DNA of 64,000 bases. Source: Aequorivita sublithincola DSM 14238. GTDB taxonomy: Bacteria > Bacteroidota > Bacteroidia > Flavobacteriales > Flavobacteriaceae. The translations under genes were made by a program, and so were the position numbers. Each line of letters begins with the position of its first letter. Positions within the stretch are counted from its first letter, which is position 1. The stretch covers positions 3,392,501 through 3,456,500 of the forward strand of contig NC_018013.1 in assembly GCF_000265385.1 (NCBI RefSeq), read 5' to 3'. Positions 34,695 through 44,425 of this stretch are shown here, piece after piece. The notes beneath the pieces are model-generated. The model was not told the origin of the DNA, ran no database searches, and saw nothing but the letters and a program-made list of their open reading frames with translations.

Positions 34695-35483
34695 ATGAAT
34701 CCAATATACTATTTTAGAAAAAGCGTTCAAAACGAAGCACTCAAACTAAAAAACACTTTTGCCTTTTGGTTAGCAGTTATTAGCGCTCTATTTATTCCTG
34801 CAATTTACTTTATTTATTATGTCTTAAAATATAAATCCTTAATTCCAGCAAGTGGTTCTAACCCTTGGGAAAAATTTATGGTCGATCAAATTATGGCAGC
34901 AGCTTCATTATTAATCCCAATGTTCATCATATTAATAACAAGTCTAATAATACAAGTTGAGCATAAATCCTCTGCTATGAAATACTTGTTCTCGCTTCCC
35001 ATTCCAAAATGGAGTGTATATTTTGGCAAATTAACCGTTTCCGCAGGTCTGATATTATTTACTTATATCGTTTTCTTTGTAGCCATGTTAGCGGCAGGTG
35101 CATTAGTCGGATGGATTCACAAGGAATTGAACTTTCTGGAATACTTTCCTAATTATGAAAAACCATTAAAATTACTTTTCAGATCTTTTATAGCTGTTTT
35201 AGGTATTGTTGGAATTCAGTTTTGGTTGAGCTTTAGAATTAAAAATTTCATTATACCATTGGGGATAGGAATGGTTTTGGTAATAACTGGACTTACTATA
35301 TATAGGGCTCAGGAATCTTTCTATTTCCCGTATGCTTATAATATGCTAAGCCTATTTTCAATAAATAATGAGGGAGCGAGTATAACTTTATGGTTTCCAA
35401 AAGTCTCTCTTTTAAGCGTAGGTTATTTTATGTTCTTTTCAATTCTTGGCTTTTTGGATATTAGAAGAATGAACATTAAATAA
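34695..35483 (+). CDS. ABC-2 permease partner (BcrB/LanE-like)
   Basis: 262 residues with six membrane segments: FAFWLAVISALFIPAIYFIY, ASLLIPMFIILITSLII, LILFTYIVFFVAMLAAGALV, VLGIVGIQFWLSF, IIPLGIGMVLVITGLTIY and SVGYFMFFSILGFLDI. The start YYFRKSVQNEALKLKNTFA and the coupling segment KYLFSLPIPKWSVYFGKL are typical of lantibiotic-immunity permeases. Confidence 0.85.
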   Translation: MNPIYYFRKSVQNEALKLKNTFAFWLAVISALFIPAIYFIYYVLKYKSLIPASGSNPWEKFMVDQIMAAASLLIPMFIILITSLIIQVEHKSSAMKYLFSLPIPKWSVYFGKLTVSAGLILFTYIVFFVAMLAAGALVGWIHKELNFLEYFPNYEKPLKLLFRSFIAVLGIVGIQFWLSFRIKNFIIPLGIGMVLVITGLTIYRAQESFYFPYAYNMLSLFSINNEGASITLWFPKVSLLSVGYFMFFSILGFLDIRRMNIK

Positions 35484-35609
35484 CATCCAACATGATGATT
35501 TCTAAATTAATATCGAATAACTTTAATCTCATAAAAAGATGATTGATAAAATAATCTTCTGCCATATATAGGTTACGCTTAAACTTGAACTAAAATAAAT
35601 GTATAAACT

Positions 35610-35990
35610 ATGAAAAAACCATCAATATTAGGATTGCGAACTACCATTTACAAAGTAAACGACATCCAAAAAGCAAGACACTGGTATGCAAAAGCATTTG
35701 AAACAAAAGCATATTTTGACGAAACCTATTATGTTGGATTCAACATAGGTGGCTATGAATTAGGACTTCAGCCAGAAGAAGGACTTAAGGGCGAAAAGAT
35801 AGAAAGCGTTGTTTCCTATTGGGGAGTTGATAAAATCCAAGAAGTTTATGACCGTCTCATAACATTGGGAGCAACTGAAAACGAAAAACCTTATAATACA
35901 GGTGGTGAAATGATGACTGCAACACTTAAAGACCCTTATGGAAATGTAATCGGACTTATTTACAACCCATATTTTAAGCTAAGTGAATAA
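35610..35990 (+). CDS. VOC family protein (glyoxalase/dioxygenase fold)
   Basis: 126 residues with two VOC half-modules: LRTTIYKVNDIQKARHWYAK then YYVGFNIGGYELGL, and a second half VVSYWGVDKIQEVYDRLITL ending TLKDPYGNVIGLIYNPYF. The Tyr/Glu ends of each half could bind a metal. Substrate unknown. Its final 35 codons occur again as an isolated fragment at 39484-39594. Confidence 0.85.
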   Translation: MKKPSILGLRTTIYKVNDIQKARHWYAKAFETKAYFDETYYVGFNIGGYELGLQPEEGLKGEKIESVVSYWGVDKIQEVYDRLITLGATENEKPYNTGGEMMTATLKDPYGNVIGLIYNPYFKLSE

Positions 35991-36090
35991 GGATTTAAGA
36001 CCTTTATTTTGGGGTTGTTATTTGGAAAATTGCAATTGGCATAACGAGAAAGCCAGCAGTTAACAATGTTCCACAATTAAAAAAAACAAA

Positions 36091-36579
36091 ATGATACACC
36101 TAATAGTCGGAAATACAGGTTCTGGAAAAACAACATATTCAACAGAATTGAAAAGAAAAACGAACGGAATCATTTTTTCGATTGATAAGTGGAATAAAAC
36201 ACTGTTTCTTCCCGATAAAAATTCTGAAGACGGATTAGAATGGTTTCTTGAAAGAATTGAAAGAGCAGAAGAAATGATAATGGAACTCGTCAAACAGTTG
36301 GAATCCATAAAAACTGATTCTATTCTCGACTTAGGCCTTTCAAAATTCGAACATCGAGAAAAATTTAGAGGATTTGCCAAATCAAATGGATTCGAAATAA
36401 AAATTCATTTTTTGGATATCTCAAAAGAAACCCGGCTGGAAAGAGTAATAAAACGAAACAACGAAAAAGGAAAAACTTTTGAATTTGAAGTAAGTAAGGA
36501 AGATTTTGACTTTATGGAAAGTTGGTTTGAAAAACCGAGCAAAAAAGAATTAGAGGACGGAATAATTATTCTGGAATAG
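36091..36579 (+). CDS. P-loop kinase-like ATPase
   Basis: 162 residues. Walker A is GNTGSGKTTYSTEL right at the start, followed by IIFSIDKWNKTLFLPDK, the Asp of which is placed like the substrate-phosphorylation site of zeta-toxin/chloramphenicol-kinase-like proteins. A LID-like ETRLERVIKRNNEKGKTFEF segment with Arg residues comes later. It likely phosphorylates a small molecule; which one is not evident. Confidence 0.75.
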   Translation: MIHLIVGNTGSGKTTYSTELKRKTNGIIFSIDKWNKTLFLPDKNSEDGLEWFLERIERAEEMIMELVKQLESIKTDSILDLGLSKFEHREKFRGFAKSNGFEIKIHFLDISKETRLERVIKRNNEKGKTFEFEVSKEDFDFMESWFEKPSKKELEDGIIILE

Positions 36580-36641
36580 AAAAGTGTATCGAGCTGTAAG
36601 CCATTATTCACTTTCAAAAACATAATAAAAATCGAACATAA

Positions 36642-37103
36642 ATGAAATTTAGAAAGGCAACAATCAATGACATTTCGAAAATTGTCGAAATGATTGCAGA
36701 CGACGAACTGGGAAAAACAAGAGAAAATTTTCGTACTCCCCTACCCAATGAATATTATGAGGCATTTGAAAATATTGATACAGATAAAAATCAAGAACTG
36801 ATAGTGATTGAAAATGACAACTCGGAAATTATTGGAACTTTACAATTGAGCTTTCTACAATATATGACCTATCAAGGTGGAATACGAGCACAAATTGAGT
36901 CTGTAAGAATTAGAAAAGACCAAAGAGGAATAGGGCTGGGCAAAAAAATGCTTGAATGGGCCATTAATAGAGCTCAAGAACGAAAAGCCTATTTGTTGCA
37001 ACTCACTTCGGATAAAAAAAGACCAAAAGCATTAAGATTTTATGAAAATCTGGGTTTTATCACATCCCACGAAGGAATGAAAATGCACTTCAAAAATAAG
37101 TGA
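36642..37103 (+). CDS. GNAT family N-acetyltransferase
   Basis: 153 residues. The acetyl-CoA loop is VRIRKDQRGIGLGKKMLEWA (Q/R-x-x-G-x-G), preceded by strand EIIGTLQLSFLQYMTYQGGI and followed by QLTSDKKRPKALRFYENLGF. The whole fold is present. The substrate is unknown; several GNATs of this size modify amines or antibiotics. Confidence 0.9.
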   Translation: MKFRKATINDISKIVEMIADDELGKTRENFRTPLPNEYYEAFENIDTDKNQELIVIENDNSEIIGTLQLSFLQYMTYQGGIRAQIESVRIRKDQRGIGLGKKMLEWAINRAQERKAYLLQLTSDKKRPKALRFYENLGFITSHEGMKMHFKNK

Positions 37104-37307
37104 AAAGGGCAGAAAGTAGATTACAATCTCGGGAATGAATCCCTCATCAAATGATAAAAGGATGCCCGAAATCATCGTAATACGAGTTTTGATTGTCTGG
37201 CAAAACCTCAAAGATTTCAAGCTTATTATTGTAATTTTAATGTTTAATTCCGATAATGAAATGACTTGGACACCTAGAAAATGAATTAACTGAAAATGAT
37301 TTGAGCT

Positions 37308-38147
37308 ATGATACATACAATCTTTCGAAAAAAATCTTTTTACAATATTTCCTCAGGCTCCACAAAGACTATTGGAATTCTCTTAGTTGTATTTATTTCA
37401 ATTGTAGGTCTTACAATATTTCAAGATTTTCTAGAATCCATTAGAAGTGGCTCCTTTTTTTATTTTAGTGAATCCATCTTATTTAAATCAATCTGGTTTC
37501 TTTTTATACCAATATTGGGAGTGCTGAGTATCATTCTGAAAAATCAAAATTTATATACATTCGGTAAAACGATCTCACTGATATTGGCACCTATATTCAT
37601 CCATTTGGCGCTTCTTACCTTTGTTTTCATATTCTTGTCTGTTCTTTTCTATAACGGCAGATACGATATTTATAAAATACTAACCTACACTCTAGCGAAC
37701 GATTTATATAAACTTGTGTTAGTTTATTCCATTTTCGTTATTGCGCATAGGTATCTTTCATATAGAATAACTGATATAGTTTCTTTAGATAATAAATCGT
37801 ACATCAGCAAAATAATTATTGGAAATGGGAAAAATAATACCGTTGTTAAAGTGAACGACATTTATCAAATTACAGCGGAAACACCCTATATTTCAATTCA
37901 GCTTAATGACAAAAAATATCTTCACACAGAAACTCTAAAGTCAATGTCAACACAATTGGATAACAAGGTTTTTGTTAGAGTCCATAAATCATCCATTATA
38001 AATTTGGATAAAGTCGTTTCATTGAAATCCCGTCTTAATGGCGATTATGACATCACTTTAAAAAATGGAGCTGAAATAAGATTGAGTAGAAATTATGTAG
38101 CCGATTTCAAGAGCAAGTTAAAACTAACTCATCAGGTTACCACATAA
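37308..38147 (+). CDS. Membrane-bound LytTR transcription regulator
   Basis: 279 residues. Four membrane segments in the first half (ILLVVFISIVGLTIFQDF, WFLFIPILGVLSIIL, ILAPIFIHLALLTFVFIFL, LVLVYSIFVIAHRYL), then a LytTR DNA-binding domain from about residue 175: VVKVNDIYQITAETPYISIQ, FVRVHKSSIINLDKV and NGAEIRLSRNYV. There is no receiver domain, so it is a one-component sensor. Target genes are not evident. Confidence 0.87.
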   Translation: MIHTIFRKKSFYNISSGSTKTIGILLVVFISIVGLTIFQDFLESIRSGSFFYFSESILFKSIWFLFIPILGVLSIILKNQNLYTFGKTISLILAPIFIHLALLTFVFIFLSVLFYNGRYDIYKILTYTLANDLYKLVLVYSIFVIAHRYLSYRITDIVSLDNKSYISKIIIGNGKNNTVVKVNDIYQITAETPYISIQLNDKKYLHTETLKSMSTQLDNKVFVRVHKSSIINLDKVVSLKSRLNGDYDITLKNGAEIRLSRNYVADFKSKLKLTHQVTT

Positions 38148-38258
38148 ACTCATCGTCTGAACACATTTGATTTCTGTTTAAATACCTCCAAACCTACATT
38201 TGTTTCAAACTTAAAACAAATTAAAATGGATTTTCAAACAACGTCACTTCGGCACTCA

Positions 38259-39470
38259 ATGAAAATATTGCATTTCATTATTTTGTTTCCTTTTATAAGT
38301 ATCTTGACAAATTGTAATGGACAGAACAAAACTGATACAAAACAAACCAGAGTCAATGTCGAAAACAAAAAACTTGTTGGCGGAGGTTGCGATGGTTGTG
38401 AACTAATGTACGTTGGAATGCCAAAAAACATTAAGTCAATTGACACAAGTGCAGGTTGGACTGAAAAAGGTCAAAAACTCTTATTAACAGGAACAGTCTA
38501 TAACCTTGGTGGCAGAATACCCGCGCCAAACGTCGTGGTTTATTATTGGCAAACCGACAATAACGGATATTATTCCCCAAAAGAAGGAATAGATGAACAA
38601 GCCAAACAACACGGACATATTAGAGGTTGGGTAAAATCTGACGAAAATGGCAACTATTCAATTTATACAATTCGTCCAGCACCTTATCCAAACGAAGGCA
38701 TGCCTGCTCACATACACCTTTCGATAAAAGAGCCGAATATTGAGAACGAGTATTATGCTGAACTCTATTTTGACGATGACCCATTATATTTAAAGCACAA
38801 GAAAAAGTACGGAAAACTTGATAGAGCAGGCACGGAATTATTGAGAGTTTTATTGGATAAAAAAGTACAAGTCGCAGAACACAACATAATACTGGGATTA
38901 AATATCCCCAATTATCCAACCCAAAATAATGCAATAAACCAATCTGGTTTAAATATTGGCGAGGACCAACCTTCATTTATTCCGTACCATGCTTTTGGAC
39001 CAGATAAAGGAACACAAACTTGCCCAGTTTGTAAATATGGTCGCTATCATGGTATAGTATATTTTGTAGGCAACCATCCAAATTGGGAAAACATCAAAGA
39101 TTGGTTGTCGTTTTTGGAACTTCAAAGTATTAGTCGAAGTAAATATCTAAAGGTTTATTATGTCTACGGAAACGAGAAAGATTACAATAAAGAAAAAAGA
39201 GAAGAGGAATTGGAAGATTTGGGCAAACAACTTAATCTGAAAAATATTGCTTTAACCTTTGTTCCAGCCTTTTCGGACAAAGAAAGTGAAGCGAATCTGA
39301 ACAAAATAAATCCGGAAGTAGAAAATACATTTGTAATTTATAAGTACAGAACTATTATTGACAAATTTGTGAACTTAGAGCCCACAAAAGAAAATTTCAG
39401 TCTAATTTCACAAACTTTGGACAAAACAAAAAACGAATATTTTAATCTTTCTGCCCCTAAATACGATTGA
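38259..39470 (+). CDS. Lipoprotein fusion: intradiol dioxygenase-like domain plus thioredoxin-like domain
   Basis: 403 residues from ATG at 38259; the frame opens at 38226. The signal peptide KILHFIILFPFISILTNC ends in a lipobox Cys. Next comes an intradiol ring-cleavage dioxygenase fold: TGTVYNLGGRIPAPNVVVYY, GHIRGWVKSDENGNYSIYTI, RPAPYPNEGMPAHIHLSIKE, whose Tyr and the two His fit the iron ligands. From about residue 250 a second region has TCPVCKYGRYHGIVYFVGNH and YLKVYYVYGNE, which looks like a peroxiredoxin/thioredoxin-type fold with a CPVC pair. I am unsure of the chemistry; extracytoplasmic location is clear. Confidence 0.72.
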   Translation: MKILHFIILFPFISILTNCNGQNKTDTKQTRVNVENKKLVGGGCDGCELMYVGMPKNIKSIDTSAGWTEKGQKLLLTGTVYNLGGRIPAPNVVVYYWQTDNNGYYSPKEGIDEQAKQHGHIRGWVKSDENGNYSIYTIRPAPYPNEGMPAHIHLSIKEPNIENEYYAELYFDDDPLYLKHKKKYGKLDRAGTELLRVLLDKKVQVAEHNIILGLNIPNYPTQNNAINQSGLNIGEDQPSFIPYHAFGPDKGTQTCPVCKYGRYHGIVYFVGNHPNWENIKDWLSFLELQSISRSKYLKVYYVYGNEKDYNKEKREEELEDLGKQLNLKNIALTFVPAFSDKESEANLNKINPEVENTFVIYKYRTIIDKFVNLEPTKENFSLISQTLDKTKNEYFNLSAPKYD

Positions 39471-39483
39471 TAAAAGTAGATAC

Positions 39484-39594
39484 AGCGAAAAACCACATAT
39501 TACAGGTGATGAGATGATGACTGGAACGCTAAAAGACCCTTTTGGAAATGTAATCGGACTTATTTACAACTCATATTTTAAGCTAAAAGAATAG
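39484..39594 (+). pseudogene. 3' fragment of a VOC gene (copy of 35610-35990)
   Basis: 37 codons read SEKPHITGDEMMTGTLKDPF then GNVIGLIYNSYFKLKE and stop, nearly the same as the C-terminus of the VOC gene at 35610 (TGGEMMTATLKDPYGNVIGL). No start and no N-terminal half remain. Confidence 0.8.
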
Positions 39595-39634
39595 TCTTTT
39601 AGAATTATAGAAAAAATTAAAACAAACATAAAAC

Positions 39635-40030
39635 ATGATACTAGAAATTGCAAAATGGATTGTACTGTTTTTCGGAGTTTTTATAATTTTTATTGGATTT
39701 ATAATGCTTTTTAATCCCAAGAAAGCACGAGAAACTTTAAGAAAAGCAGGAAGCACAAATTTTATAAACTATGCCGAAATAACAAGTAGGTTGATTCCTG
39801 CAATCGCTTTGATTTTATACTCGGATTTATCTAAATATCCAGAAGCCTTTAAAATATTCGGGTGGATAATGCTAATAACATCGCTTGTCCTTTATGCTGT
39901 CCCGAAAAAAATACATCATAAATTTTCGATGAAAAGTGCAGATATACTTAAACCAATTTATTTTCAGCTCATCTCCCCTTTTGCCTTTCTATTTGGCGGA
40001 TTAATAATTTATAATGTGAATTGGGTTTGA
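39635..40030 (+). CDS. Small membrane protein, four helices
   Basis: 131 residues with hydrophobic segments IVLFFGVFIIFIGFIMLF, LIPAIALILYSDL, IFGWIMLITSLVLYAVP and LISPFAFLFGGLIIYNV. A short KKARETLRKAGS loop follows the first helix. Not a family I can name with confidence. It stands alone between the VOC fragment and the DUF6326-like gene. Confidence 0.6.
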   Translation: MILEIAKWIVLFFGVFIIFIGFIMLFNPKKARETLRKAGSTNFINYAEITSRLIPAIALILYSDLSKYPEAFKIFGWIMLITSLVLYAVPKKIHHKFSMKSADILKPIYFQLISPFAFLFGGLIIYNVNWV

Positions 40031-40108
40031 ATATTAGAACATATCATCTGTAAAAAATTGGAAACCAGAGCCGTCTTATTACAGAATCCATCCAAAAACA
40101 AAAATTCT

Positions 40109-40534
40109 ATGAAGACTTCAACTGACAAATCGAACGCCTCAATTGACTTTCAAATAAATATCAAAATCAAGTTAGCAGGATTATGGACAGCGACAACTCT
40201 TTGTTATTTATACGGAGACTACTTCCAATTATATATTCCTGGGCAAGTTGAAAGTTTAATAAGCGGTGAAAATGCATTAAACAGTCCACTGAAGCTTTTT
40301 ATAGCTTCAATTATTTTAGCAATTCCTCCAATAATGATTTTCCTTTCTCTTGTTTTAAAACCTAGGTTAAATAGAATATTAAATATTATTTTAGGGTCGA
40401 TTTTTACTATTATGATGGTCTCGATTGCCATTAATTCCCTTACACCTTGGTATGCATTCTATGTCTTTTTAGCCATTGTAGAGGCTATACTAACATTTAA
40501 AATTGTGTGGAAAGCATTTAAATGGCCGAGATAA
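40109..40534 (+). CDS. DUF6326-like membrane protein
   Basis: 141 residues from the ATG at 40109 (a TTG at 40058 extends the frame). Four membrane segments: LAGLWTATTLCYLYGDYF, PLKLFIASIILAIPPIMIFL, ILNIILGSIFTIMMVSIAI and YAFYVFLAIVEAILTFKI. The first helix motif WTATTLCYLYGDYFQLYIPG is characteristic of this unnamed family as I remember it. Function unknown. Confidence 0.65.
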   Translation: MKTSTDKSNASIDFQINIKIKLAGLWTATTLCYLYGDYFQLYIPGQVESLISGENALNSPLKLFIASIILAIPPIMIFLSLVLKPRLNRILNIILGSIFTIMMVSIAINSLTPWYAFYVFLAIVEAILTFKIVWKAFKWPR

Positions 40535-40943
40535 AATGGGAAATAAGTTTATGAGTTGAGGAGTTGAGGAGTTTTGAATATCCGTATTTATATCTATGAA
40601 AAGAACAGGCAATTTTTATTGCCAACAATGAAATAATCGTTGTAACTCTAGAGAAAATCAAACTCATCAATAGATAACTCCATATTTAAAAAGCAGAATA
40701 GTACTGAATAGTAAGTTTTGTAGCCCACTCGAACTGCTTAGTGGTTTAAAAGGAAAGTACTATGAAATCTGCTGCAACTTATACAGTTTACCGACACTTG
40801 AATTAGCAAAACGAAATCAAATTCAAAAAAACCAGAATTTACAAAAGACGATTTTACGTAATTTGAGAACTCTTCTTATCTCCAATTAAAAATAAACAAC
40901 AATTTCTGCAACTTAATTCTACAAGGTCTGTCTAATTAACTGT
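40535..40943. other. Intergenic region, no gene seen
   Basis: 409 bases with a small tandem stretch (GAGTTGAG repeated near 40555-40575) and scattered short frames that do not look coding. It should hold the promoter for the sigma-factor operon that begins at 40944, but no clean consensus is visible. Confidence 0.5.
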
Positions 40944-41549
40944 ATGGATTATAAACCCGAAAACAATCTTTCCGACAGATACCTTATTGAAAAGGTATTG
41001 AATGGAAATACAGCTGCATTTTCGACCATTATTAAAAATACCGAAAGATTAGTAGCGCAAATTGTTTTCAAAATGATCCCAAATATTGAGGACAGAAAAG
41101 ACATTGCTCAGGATATTTATTTAAAGACTTTTCATAAACTGGGGAGTTTTAAATTTCAATCAAAACTTTCCACTTGGATCGGCCAAATAGCCTACAATAC
41201 CTGCTTGAGTTATCTTGAAAAGAAGAAGTTAGTATTCCTAAAATATAATTTTGATAATGAATCTCAAGATGAAGCATTGGAATTCATTAGCAGTAAAATC
41301 AACATGGAGAATGAAACTGAAAAACAACTTTTCCGAAAAGAGCTTTCAGAAATTTTGACTATTGAAATAGAAAAACTTCAACCTATCTATCAGGTTTTAA
41401 TCAATCTATATCATAACGAAGAATTGAGTTATACCGAAATTTCTCAAATCACTCAACTTCCGGAGGGAACTGTAAAAAATTATCTATTTAGAGCTAGAAA
41501 AAAACTTAAAGAAAACTTGTTTCTCACGCATAAAAAAGAAGAGTTATGA
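40944..41549 (+). CDS. ECF-type RNA polymerase sigma factor
   Basis: 201 residues. Region 2 has KMIPNIEDRKDIAQDIYLKT and FQSKLSTWIGQIAYNTCLSY; region 4 has LINLYHNEELSYTEISQITQ followed by LPEGTVKNYLFRARKKLKE. These are the -10 and -35 contacts of sigma-70 ECF subfamilies. The next gene overlaps by four bases (ATGA) and carries a zinc-finger-like anti-sigma start, so the pair is an envelope stress switch. Confidence 0.93.
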   Translation: MDYKPENNLSDRYLIEKVLNGNTAAFSTIIKNTERLVAQIVFKMIPNIEDRKDIAQDIYLKTFHKLGSFKFQSKLSTWIGQIAYNTCLSYLEKKKLVFLKYNFDNESQDEALEFISSKINMENETEKQLFRKELSEILTIEIEKLQPIYQVLINLYHNEELSYTEISQITQLPEGTVKNYLFRARKKLKENLFLTHKKEEL

Positions 41550-41983
41550 AAAACGAACATATAAATGAAAAGGAAATTCAACAATATATATTGGCTAAAG
41601 ATGATTGTGATATCAATATAATTGAGCATATAAATCACTGTCAAAAATGTAAAGCTGAAGTTGAGCTCTATAAATTATTATTTGCTGCAATTAAGAAGGA
41701 ACCAAATCCAGTTTTTGAATTCGACCTTGTAAATTTAGTAATGCAACAGGTATCCGAAAAACAAAATTTCTCATTTGACAAATACTTAATTGCAATATTG
41801 TCAGGCGTTTCAATAGCCGTCATATCGATTTTGATTTATTTAACCAATAAATATTTTCCAACACTGTTTAATGGAATTTCTTTCATACAATTTTCACTAA
41901 TAGCGGTAACAATTCTTCTAATTTCCATTTTCATATATATTGACATGAATAAGAATTATAAAGATCAAATGAACTTTTCTTGA
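41546..41983 (+). CDS. Probable anti-sigma factor with membrane anchor
   Basis: 145 residues. Near the N-terminus HINHCQKCKAEVELYKLL supplies the His-x3-Cys-x2-Cys pattern of zinc-binding anti-sigma domains. Two membrane helices follow (LIAILSGVSIAVISILIYL and FSLIAVTILLISIFIYIDM). Translationally coupled to the sigma gene, whose product it would hold at the membrane until a signal arrives. Confidence 0.8.
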   Translation: MKNEHINEKEIQQYILAKDDCDINIIEHINHCQKCKAEVELYKLLFAAIKKEPNPVFEFDLVNLVMQQVSEKQNFSFDKYLIAILSGVSIAVISILIYLTNKYFPTLFNGISFIQFSLIAVTILLISIFIYIDMNKNYKDQMNFS

Positions 41984-42041
41984 TTTCTTGCAACATTAAT
42001 TAATTGAAGCGGTCTAATAGATATAACTAAAATCTTAAAAA

Positions 42042-42470
42042 ATGAAAAAGTCTTTCTTAACATTAACAGCCATTGCCTCAACATTCGCGGCAACTGCACA
42101 AAACGATAGTATTTCAACTATAGACAAAGATATCCTGGTAATGATTGGAATGTTAGTTTTAATTGCTTTAGTTTCATTTACTGTTTTAACCATAATAAAA
42201 CGTTGGATGGATTACCGTTTAAAAAACAAATTAATTGACAACGGACTTTCTGAAAATATAATTAATTCCATTTTACAAGATGATACCAATAGAAATAAAA
42301 ACTCCAATATCAAGTGGTTCGCTATTTTAGTGGGAGTGGGCACTGCGCTTACCATAATTAATTACACCCTTCCTTTAGGTATCCATTCTATTGCAATTAT
42401 GACTTTTAGTGTATCCGCAAGTTTTCTTGGTTATTTCTTCTTTCTAAAATACTCGGCTAAACAAAAATAA
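42042..42470 (+). CDS. Small membrane protein in the sigma operon
   Basis: 142 residues with signal-like SFLTLTAIASTFAATAQ, then ILVMIGMLVLIALVSFTVLT, a charged middle (KRWMDYRLKNKLIDNGLSEN) and two further helices (WFAILVGVGTALTIINY and SIAIMTFSVSASFLGYFFFL). Resembles DUF6249-type proteins that commonly follow ECF/anti-sigma pairs in Bacteroidota. Probably the third gene of that operon, 58 bases behind. Confidence 0.7.
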   Translation: MKKSFLTLTAIASTFAATAQNDSISTIDKDILVMIGMLVLIALVSFTVLTIIKRWMDYRLKNKLIDNGLSENIINSILQDDTNRNKNSNIKWFAILVGVGTALTIINYTLPLGIHSIAIMTFSVSASFLGYFFFLKYSAKQK

Positions 42471-42740
42471 TTAAAGCGCCTTTTTAAATATGGAATTCCA
42501 TCACGTGAAATAACCTCAATACAGTTTCCCTTCCTTTTCGAATATTCAATTCAATTAATCAATTAAAGCAATTGGTTGGTAGGAGATAGTATTGACTATC
42601 ATTTAAAAACTAGAACCCTTCAATTCCTGTTGATCAGCATATAAAATATAAAGCTAAAGCACTGGCTTGCAGTCTTTTTTTTTAAAATTACTCGAATTAA
42701 AAACAGTATAAATTAACCCATAATTAATCAAATAGAAACA

Positions 42741-44237
42741 ATGAAAAATAGAATATCAATCGCAAAGGATAAGGTCAAAACAATACGCATAAAAAGTATT
42801 TTAACTGTACTATTTGTTATTGTAACCGCACTGTCTTCTGCACAGAAAAGCACAAATGAAAATAGGATTGCTCCCGAAAAATTGAAACAGGATCTTCAAC
42901 TCTTGAGAGCCTCTCTTGAAGAAGGATACCCAGGAATGTATACGTATAATTCAAAAACAGTTATCGACTCTTTATTTGATTCATCTGAAAAACAGCTTCA
43001 AAAAGAAATGACTGAACGGGAATTTTATTTGTTCTTAAGTAAGATTGTTATGCAGCTTCAAGATGGTCATATGGATATTTATCCCACAAAAAATACTCGC
43101 GAAAAATTGGCAAATAGTAAGTGTTCTATTCCTATTCAGACATTTGTTTCCGGGCAAAAAATGTATGTTCAAAAAAATTATTCAACCCTGAGTGACAAAG
43201 AATTATTAGGGGCAGAAATAATTTCAATTAACGGCTACCCAGTATCCTCTTTTATTACGGAGGTCCTTTCAATTTGCAGTTCAGATGGCAACAATGAAAC
43301 TAACAAATTCAAACGATTTGAAAGCACTGGATTACTAACCCGGTATTTATTTTACTTTCAGGGATATACAGAAAACTATAAAATAGAGTATTTACCATTC
43401 AATGATACCAAGACAAAAACTTCCACGTTAAAAGGAATAACCTTTGAAAATCTTCTAAAAATCCGCTTAAATAGATATCCGGGCGTTAAACAATCGCCAG
43501 CAGAATTTAAACTCCTTGATCCTTCCACCGCATACCTCAAAATAAAAAGTTTTAATGAAGATGATTATGAGAATAATAAAATGGACTTTCCTGCATTTTT
43601 GAGATCCTCATTTGAAACAATTAAAGATAAAGAAGTGAAGAACCTGATTCTTGATTTAAGAGACAATGGCGGCGGAACAGATGAGTATGGCAAAATTCTA
43701 TTTTCATATTTTATAAATCACGAGTTTATGTATTACGAATCCTTAATTATCAATAAACCGGAATTTAATTTTATAAAATATACAGACTATGGCGAAATGA
43801 AAATTCCGGAGGATGCAATCAGGATTAATAAGGAAGGAACTTATTCTGTTATAGACCATCCCAACGTTGGAATGCAAAAAAATAGCACGCCAACTTATTC
43901 GGGCAAACTATTCATTCTTATTGATGGCAATTGTTTTTCAACAACATCTGAATGTCTTTCAATGTTGGAAAGCTACACGTCTGCTGTTTTTATTGGTGAG
44001 GAAAGTGGTGGCGGCTATTATGGAAACTGTTCTGGTTCCGTACCTATGCTAATCCTGCCAAATTCATTGTTACAAGTTGGAATTCCCTTAATGAAATATT
44101 CAATGGCTGTAAAAGACTATAAATACAAGGACCGTGGTGTGATTCCCGATTACAACATTGCACCAACTATAAAAGACAAAATCTTGTCTAATGATCCAGA
44201 ACTTGAATTTGCTAAGAAGCTGATTAGTCCTCAATAA
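42741..44237 (+). CDS. S41 family (C-terminal processing) peptidase
   Basis: 498 residues with signal peptide ILTVLFVIVTALSSAQ. It has an N-terminal helical region (KLKQDLQLLRASLEEGYPGM), a PDZ-like middle (LLGAEIISINGYPVSSF) and the S41 core: NLILDLRDNGGGTDEYGKIL, FILIDGNCFSTTSECLSMLE with the nucleophile-bearing turn, and GEESGGGYYGNCSGS. The usual Ser before Ala-Ala-E appears as STTSE. Periplasmic protease of unknown target. The 270 bases before it hold no gene. Confidence 0.85.
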   Translation: MKNRISIAKDKVKTIRIKSILTVLFVIVTALSSAQKSTNENRIAPEKLKQDLQLLRASLEEGYPGMYTYNSKTVIDSLFDSSEKQLQKEMTEREFYLFLSKIVMQLQDGHMDIYPTKNTREKLANSKCSIPIQTFVSGQKMYVQKNYSTLSDKELLGAEIISINGYPVSSFITEVLSICSSDGNNETNKFKRFESTGLLTRYLFYFQGYTENYKIEYLPFNDTKTKTSTLKGITFENLLKIRLNRYPGVKQSPAEFKLLDPSTAYLKIKSFNEDDYENNKMDFPAFLRSSFETIKDKEVKNLILDLRDNGGGTDEYGKILFSYFINHEFMYYESLIINKPEFNFIKYTDYGEMKIPEDAIRINKEGTYSVIDHPNVGMQKNSTPTYSGKLFILIDGNCFSTTSECLSMLESYTSAVFIGEESGGGYYGNCSGSVPMLILPNSLLQVGIPLMKYSMAVKDYKYKDRGVIPDYNIAPTIKDKILSNDPELEFAKKLISPQ

Positions 44238-44425
44238 AGGATGCTGATTATTACAAACAAATTTTACAATCACTTCAATCCAACTTCTATTTTATATATG
44301 GCATCTTTTTCCAAGTAGTTTAGAGCCGCCAATATCATTATGCTTTGGCTTTTAAATTAAGGGGTGAAAAGCAGTTATAAATAACCATCTTAAAAAACCT
44401 CGTACAAGCCGTTGTTGGGTGTATG

